Below the pieces are notes generated by a model. The model was not told the DNA's origin. It ran no database searches and saw only the letters and a program-made list of their open reading frames with translations. A stretch of DNA of 64,000 nucleotides, taken from contig NW_004457729.1 of assembly GCF_000203815.1 (NCBI RefSeq), positions 4,030,674-4,094,673 of the forward strand, written 5' to 3'. Made by a program: the position numbers and the translations under genes. Below, piece by piece: positions 57,100 through 64,000 of this stretch. The number at the start of each line of letters is the position of its first letter. The stretch's first letter is position 1. This stretch comes from Cavenderia fasciculata (lineage: Eukaryota; Evosea; Eumycetozoa; Acytosteliales; Cavenderiaceae).

Positions 57100-58715
57100 T
57101 TATCGGGCAAATGGTTTTAATATTTGTTGAACAGACTGACGAGCACTATTATGATTATTATTATTACTACTACGTTTTGACAATAAATGTGAGAATATCG
57201 ATGTCAACAAGACAATGCATGTAATGATGCCAACCAAGATAGCTGAAGATGCAAATATATAAATGCCCAGTCCCTCCAATATGCCTGTTCCTTGATCTTT
57301 TTTACTACTATCGATTTCTTTTTGTTTTTCTAAAATGTCTTCATATTGATCGATTAAATCACCCAATTGATTGGCCAATGATTCTTCTTGTAGCATTCTC
57401 TTGTCTCTTAATATTCTATTGTTGATTTCCATTTGACCAATTAAATTATTAATCTCTACAATCATTGCTTGAATCGTTGCCGATGATGTAGATGATGATG
57501 TTACAATTGAATATTCATCCATTGATATATTTGGTGATGATGACGAAGATGATGAAGAATTGAGTGATGATGATGGACTATAATGTTGGTTATGATGATG
57601 ATGATTATTATGAATAGGTGATTGAATTAAATCACTTATATTATTTACACTTTGATTATTTAATTGACTTGTATTATTATTATTATTATGATTTGACAAC
57701 ATTTCAGACAATGATATTTCCACTTTTAATAAACTTTGAGATGCAGATTGACTTGTATCTTTTAAATCCTCCATATCATATTTTAGATAATCTTCAATAT
57801 CTCTTTTACTACAATCAGAAACTGTCCAATTCTTATATTTTAATTGATTTATCCTTTTTTCTTTTTCCTTGTCATTGTTATGTTGTTGTTGTTGTTGTTT
57901 GTCGTAGTTGATGTAGTAGTAGTAGTAGTTGTTGTTGGTAAAATGACATCAGATGTGATTGGTAAATTAATTGGTATTGGTTTCTTTTTCTTTTCATTAT
58001 TTATCTTGTTATTATTATTATTATTATTAGTCGTAGTGGTAGTCGTATTATTATTATTATTATTATTATTCGTATTATTATTGATTCTATTATTATTTTG
58101 ATTTTGTTGTTGAGATTGTAATTGTAATTTTAATTGTTTTAATCTATTTAATTTGTTTAATTCTAAATAATCTTGAACTACATCAACGTATTGAGCAGCC
58201 GATGAAGCAGCAGCCTTTATGATAAATAGTTCAAAGACATTACCAACAAATCTCATATTAAACGATGTGCGTAATATTAACTCTAATTTACAACGAGGTG
58301 GTTGATTAGCCAAGGGAGTGATAATCCATTCAGATTCAACTTGAAAGTAATCACCCATTATATCTGGTCTATAATGAGTTTGAATGAGTAGAGGTTGATT
58401 TGGGTCTCTACTCTTTTGTATCTTTTGTTTCTCTACAATCGTTGTTGCATCTTTACCGATGATCTTTCTAATGGATGGTGGTGCATTGATCGGAGCTTGA
58501 AATGATATTGTTCTCTCTGATATATTATCATATGAAAAAGATGAAGATGTTGTTGTTGTTGTTGACGCTGATGTAGTATCATTCCATTGATTAAATAGTA
58601 TATTGATATCACCTCTATCTAGATGATATTTATTCTGACTAGATTCATCTCTATAGATTTGAATAAACTCTGCAAGAGAACATTCCAATTCTCTTGTAAT
58701 CTTTTCTTCTTTCAT
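57100..58715 (-). CDS. VASt-domain protein with C-terminal membrane anchor; frame change unresolved
   Basis: The upstream frame (58715-57849) has a VASt-type domain at about residues 70-205 (TISFQAPINAPPSIRKIIGK, GDYFQVESEWIITPL, SFNMRFVGNVFELFIIKAAA). The downstream frame, open from about 57885 to 57100, has a Ser/Asn-rich linker, a coiled coil (IMVEINNLIGQMEINNRILR) and one membrane segment (GIYIFASSAILVGIITCIVL) near the C-terminus. VASt followed by a tail anchor is the layout of Lam/GRAMD1 sterol-transfer proteins at membrane contact sites. The two frames meet inside an (AAC)n repeat. I found no splice pair that joins them, so either repeat-length error or slippage is likely. Confidence 0.65.
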
Positions 58716-58903
58716 ATTATTCTCTCTCTCTCTCTCTATCTATCTAATCTATCTATCACTATTCTATTTCTTAAAAAAAAAGATGTATGTTTGAAAAGTG
58801 AATGATATTTTGTGTGCTTGCTAGCTTGTTTTTCTTTATTATTTTTATATTTTCAAAGTTGAATAGTAAATAATTATAATTATAATTATTTAGATAGATA
58901 GAT

Positions 58904-59764
58904 TTAACCATTACTTGGAAGGTATCTTTGAATTTCATTTGCAAATTGTTGATAAGTTCTAGTCATAATATAAATTCTTCCTTTACCTGTAAAATGACAT
59001 ACCCGACCTTCACCTGATCTAAAGCCTAAAGTGCCACTGCAATGCTTTGATTCATATGACAATGTCGATTCCCAAGCGACAATATTATTATTGTCAACAA
59101 TAACAGGAGCCGATCCATCTAAATCAATTGGTACAACATCTCCAAATCCATTGATCAACATTGTACCTTCTCCTTCTGTTTTCATAATCCAATGTCCTCC
59201 TATTATAAATTAAAATAAATATTTTTATTAATTAATATCCATCTATCTTTCTATCTTTTTTAATTTTAATACAAACCAGTTCCTAAAAAACTATTTTTAA
59301 CCTTTTGTTTCTTCATTTTATATTGGACTGTTGGATCACAAGCCAAGAAACAACCATCATTTACCAACCATGTTTGATTTGGTGAAACTTGTAATTCTAA
59401 AAAAGATAAATCTCAATTTTTAGTATAATCTACAATGACTACTTTAATACTAATTATTATTATTATTATAATTACCAATTATTTGACCAGAGGTTGGAGG
59501 AGCAATGGCAACCATTGAACCATGAGCAGTAGAAGATACATTTGTCATCCAAAATGACTCACCACTCGATAATGAACGTCCTACTGCTTTAAAAAAGTTT
59601 CCAACACTACTTCCATCTTCAGTACCAGCATTCATTTTGCCTTGCACAGTTATACCCATATTGTAGTAAACAATTGCACCTCTCTCAACTCTACATTGTT
59701 GACCAGGATCAAGGTAAATATAAACCATTGAATATGGACTTTGTGAACTTTGTTGATATTTCAT
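58904..59764 (-). CDS. AIM24-family protein
   Basis: There are three exons, 59764-59476, 59396-59277 and 59199-58904, for 234 residues. The beta-rich fold has the family features: DPGQQCRVERGAIVYYN, GKMNAG, SLSSGESFWMTNVSS, GGHWIMKTEGEGTMLINGFG and a C-terminal RIYIMTRTYQQFANEI. AIM24/TIGR00266 proteins are widespread. In yeast the relative is mitochondrial and affects MICOS, but this short cytosolic-looking form is like the bacterial and dictyostelid type, with no presequence. The second intron uses an unusual donor, GTTTGT. Confidence 0.85.
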
Positions 59765-60178
59765 TTTCTAATTGTGATTGTATATAATTAAATAATAATT
59801 TAACATTAACGTGCAGTTCACCTCCTATTTATATTCATTATGGAGACTATCCAGTTTTCATTTTTTTTTTGTTTTGGATTTTGGTGAACAAACGAGTGTA
59901 GGGTTAGAAAATTTCCCACATATCCAAAAACAGATTAAAATAAATCGAAAATAATTAAATTAATCTTGGTTTGTTTGTTTGATAATAGTCATAGTAAAAA
60001 AAAGCTACTATGTTGAACCTTGTGATCCTTTATTGTGGGGAAAAAGAATTATTATTTTTGTTGTTGGGAAGGATTGATTTTCTTATATTTTTTTTTTTTT
60101 TTTTTTGGTTGCGGCGCTATTTGTTGTTGTTTGTTGTTGTTGGCTGTTGATATATATTTATATATATTAATAAGCTTA
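59765..60178. other. AIM24 upstream region
   Basis: The region separates the AIM24 gene start from the PRMT1 stop. It has T-runs (60088-60106) and a TTGTTG repeat (60119-60141). No gene is seen. Confidence 0.4.
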
Positions 60179-61487
<1,309 letters not shown>

Positions 61488-61812
61488 TATTAATGAATGA
61501 ATGGTTATACAAATAGTAGTTGTGTATGGGTGGTATATGTGGAGAGAGATAAACAACAATATACTAAACCAACAAGTAAATAATAACTTAAAAATAATGC
61601 TTCAGAGACTCGAGCAAGGTTGGGTGAACGTTGGCTTTCGTTTTTTTTTTTTTTTTTATAAAACGACGATTTTTCGGATGCGATCTATCCTAATTGGCGG
61701 TTGTTCTTCCTCCAACTTCCTACTCCAATGAAATTCAAAGAGGATACCTCCAAATAATGGTTAAACCATCAAATAATAATAATATATTATTATTTATTTA
61801 TTCTATATAAGA
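61488..61812. other. PRMT1 upstream region
   Basis: This region separates the PRMT1 start from the stop of the pseudouridine synthase gene. There is a T-run at 61642-61658 and a GC-richer patch at 61600-61720. No gene is seen. Confidence 0.4.
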
Positions 61813-63627
61813 TTATTGTTGGCCTTCTTCTTCTTCTTGAAGTAATTTTTCTCTTTGTCTCATAAAAGCTATTTTTTGTTCTCTAATTTCTCTTGATTGA
61901 AGGAAAAGTTTGTTGAGGTCATCTAAGTTTTCTTCCTCTGTGCTAAAGTAATGTGATGGTAAAGCCTTTTCGATAAAAGATTCAAAGAATTTCTTTTGAT
62001 TGTTTAATTGGTTCAAGTGTGGATACAGTTGTTTCGAACAAAATAAATTCTTATCTTTTTGTATTTCTTCTTTGGTTTCCATTGAAAATACATTGTATAG
62101 GACATCTGATTTGCGTTCATTGACACGACAATCGTAGAGATACAATGTATCGGGTGGAGCAATTGGTGAATTGATCGAGAATGGTCCCTTTAATGCAATC
62201 TCTAATATTTTAACATCAACCAAACCATGACAAACAGCCAAAACAAAACCAACCATCTTTCTGATTTGATATTGAATAAAAGATTCACCTTCAATCATAA
62301 ATTTGACCCATTCCTCTTGTTGTTGATCATTTGATTCTACCAAAAATGTTTCGCCAATTGTAAAGGAATGTATCTTTCTACAATTCTTTACATTTGTCTT
62401 GTAAAAATTCATTTCATCAACTCTATTTATAACCTTTTTTTGTTGTTGTTGTTGTTCTTTTACTTTTTCTTCCTCCAATTCTTCCTCTTCTTCTTCTTCT
62501 TCTTCACTTTCATCATCTTCATCATCACTTTGATTATTTTTACCTCTATTTTTCTTCTTTTTCTTATTATTCTTATTATTATTCTTATTATTATTCTTAT
62601 TATTTTGATTATTTTGATTTTGTTGTTGTTGTTGTTGTTGTTGATTAATTAAAATTGAAGAATAAGTTTTTCTAAGAGTAGTAAAGTTGTGATAACTATT
62701 TGTACCGATGAATAGTGAAAGTATCTTTTCATTGATTTCTTGCAATGTGAATTGATTGCCAAGGAATTTCTTTGGCAATACATAGTGATAGGTACGACTT
62801 GAAGTTTGACGTCTTGGCATGAATGATCTAGAGGTGGTGGCCATTGAGACAATGTGAAGAGTTGGTGGAAGATAAGAATTGATTTGATCGATATAGGCAC
62901 GCACACCTTCTTTGGTTTGGATCTTTTCACGATTGATGAGAATGGATGCACCGATGATGGTTGATAGCGAGTGTACACCCTTGTCGGTTCTACTTGATCG
63001 AGACCATTTGATACGAGTGACATCACCAAAGTTGGTTGGAAGGATCATACCAGAGAGAAAGAGAGCCTTTTCCAAATAATTCTCTAATGCAGGATACTTT
63101 TCTTCATAGGTGTACTCTAGACCAAAGTGACCGGTACCAACATAACTAAAGAGCATAGCAACTGGTGTCTTTTGTCGTTTTGTCTCTGACGATGAATTCT
63201 TGTCGACCACCTCTTTGTTTTCATTGTAGAATGCGTTACACAGTTGGATGTGTTTCTCCATCTCTTCATTCTTGTACTTTAATGAACGTTCTCTATCGAT
63301 ATCTCTCTTTTCTTGACTAACCGATGATGTTGGTGAACTTTTAAACTTTTCATCGTGTTTTAATCTTTTGATTCTACCTTGTTGAATGAATGCTTCTTTA
63401 TCATGATAGTTTCTACCCTTTGTAATATCTACTTTTTGTTCATCTACTACTCCTCCTACTACTGTTGCTGTTGTTGTATCTTTTAGATCATCTACTACTT
63501 TCTTTTCATCAGTGTTGTTTGCTGCTTCTTCTTCTGGATGATTTCTTTTTAATTGTTTTTGTTGTTCATTATTATTTTCAGTTACTACTAATACTGGTGC
63601 TACGGTACTTGAACTATCACCTTCCAT
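61813..63627 (-). CDS. TruA/Pus1-type tRNA pseudouridine synthase
   Basis: This single exon encodes 604 residues. The catalytic motif SRSSRTDKGVHSLS holds the active-site aspartate. Other family segments are AMLFSYVGTGHFGLEYTYEE, RSFMPRRQTSSRTYHYVLPK and ESFIQYQIRKMVGFVLAVCH. The N-terminal 140 residues are charged and may be a nuclear signal. A Gln/Asn/Lys/Glu-rich insert of about 80 residues splits the catalytic domain. Length and the KYPALENYLEKAL region fit the Pus1/Pus2 group, which modifies tRNA positions such as 27, 34 and 36 and U2 snRNA. Confidence 0.92.
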   Translation of the reverse strand: MEGDSSSTVAPVLVVTENNNEQQKQLKRNHPEEEAANNTDEKKVVDDLKDTTTATVVGGVVDEQKVDITKGRNYHDKEAFIQQGRIKRLKHDEKFKSSPTSSVSQEKRDIDRERSLKYKNEEMEKHIQLCNAFYNENKEVVDKNSSSETKRQKTPVAMLFSYVGTGHFGLEYTYEEKYPALENYLEKALFLSGMILPTNFGDVTRIKWSRSSRTDKGVHSLSTIIGASILINREKIQTKEGVRAYIDQINSYLPPTLHIVSMATTSRSFMPRRQTSSRTYHYVLPKKFLGNQFTLQEINEKILSLFIGTNSYHNFTTLRKTYSSILINQQQQQQQQNQNNQNNKNNNKNNNKNNKKKKKNRGKNNQSDDEDDESEEEEEEEEELEEEKVKEQQQQQKKVINRVDEMNFYKTNVKNCRKIHSFTIGETFLVESNDQQQEEWVKFMIEGESFIQYQIRKMVGFVLAVCHGLVDVKILEIALKGPFSINSPIAPPDTLYLYDCRVNERKSDVLYNVFSMETKEEIQKDKNLFCSKQLYPHLNQLNNQKKFFESFIEKALPSHYFSTEEENLDDLNKLFLQSREIREQKIAFMRQREKLLQEEEEGQQ

Positions 63628-63640
63628 TTTAATAGAGATA

Positions 63641-63674
63641 TAACGAAAATATTACATGTATAATATTTTCGTTA
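63641..63674. repeat. 14-bp-arm hairpin near the pseudouridine synthase start
   Basis: The arms TAACGAAAATATTA and TAATATTTTCGTTA are exact reverse complements with a CATGTA loop. The hairpin lies 14 bases upstream of the ATG on the minus strand, so it could fold in the mRNA leader. Confidence 0.85.
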
Positions 63675-64000
63675 AATTTAAAAAAAATTAAAAAAAAAAA
63701 AAAGAATTCTTTGGTATTTGATTCAAGGTAGAATACATACTCTTCGTCTAGAGTCCAGTTAAAAGCTGACTTCTTGACGGTGTACAATTCACATTTGAGA
63801 GAGAAGACACTGTCCTCATGGACGACAAGTCAACATTGGAGACTCTCAAATCGTCCAGATCACGGTAGAGTAGAACCTACAGATTCCTGATTAACAACAT
63901 TGAATTTACATCTTCTTATCCGATAATCATTATCAAAATTCACTAGAAAGCACTATCTTCAAGAAAATCAACATTCGGAATGTAGAAAGTATCAAAGATT
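63675..64000. other. window end, possible exon fragment on minus strand
   Basis: A more GC-rich patch at 63745-63850 has a minus-strand frame (EDSVFSLKCELYTVKKSAFN, then WTLDEE) ending at a possible donor (GTATGT at about 63745). The frame is closed upstream by a stop, and I find no good acceptor. It may be a gene fragment. The rest shows nothing. Confidence 0.25.

Overview
The window is nuclear DNA of a dictyostelid social amoeba. It is AT-rich, has compact genes with 60-110 nt introns (mostly GTATGT/GTAAGT...AG), T-rich intergenic DNA, and many Asn/Gln/Ser/Thr/Asp homopolymers encoded by trinucleotide repeats. The divergence from Dictyostelium discoideum seems large, but I cannot name the genus from sequence alone. 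For 19 of the 21 multi-exon models I joined end to end, the exon lengths sum to a multiple of three. The exceptions are the P-loop gene at 14.1-16.7 kb and the VASt gene at 57.1-58.7 kb. Two further multi-exon genes were not joined end to end: the secreted peptide at the window start, and the transposase relic.

Region 1 (0-23.3 kb) is mostly ordinary host genes: a partial secreted peptide, NPC1, an F-box-like protein, a PH/coiled-coil protein, a BRCT protein ending in a possible SUMO-interacting motif, a SHOCT-like/P-loop NTPase gene, a long ERLE-repeat coiled-coil protein, a CBM49-type secreted protein and a tandem AAA+ ATPase.

Region 2 (23.3-30.7 kb) is an accessory island. It holds two 3' copies of the ribosomal protein uS11 gene, pieces of a Polinton-like fossil, an intact-looking gene with a possible ubiquitin-like fold, a second block of the ERLE repeat fused in frame to a uS11 tail, unidentified ORFs and several hairpins. 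The functional uS11 gene (rps14) closes the island on the opposite strand.

Region 3 (31-43 kb) has tRNA isopentenyltransferase, a FAF1/FAF2-like UBL-UAS-UBX protein, proline iminopeptidase (pip) with an inverted partial copy next to it, a perfect 35-bp-arm palindrome, a broken pogo-like DNA transposon, a DUF1772-like membrane protein and a mitochondrial OLA1/YchF-type ATPase.

Region 4 (42.9-63.6 kb) is dense housekeeping: a GT60 glycosyltransferase, SMG8 (nonsense-mediated decay), TAF6 (TFIID), a SAM-domain protein, BCS1 (complex III assembly), a THUMPD1/Tan1 protein (tRNA acetylation), a DENN protein, a VASt-type membrane-contact protein, an AIM24 protein, PRMT1 and a Pus1-type pseudouridine synthase. 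Four genes here or nearby act in tRNA modification or translation (TRIT1, THUMPD1, Pus1, uS11), but I see no sign of co-regulation.
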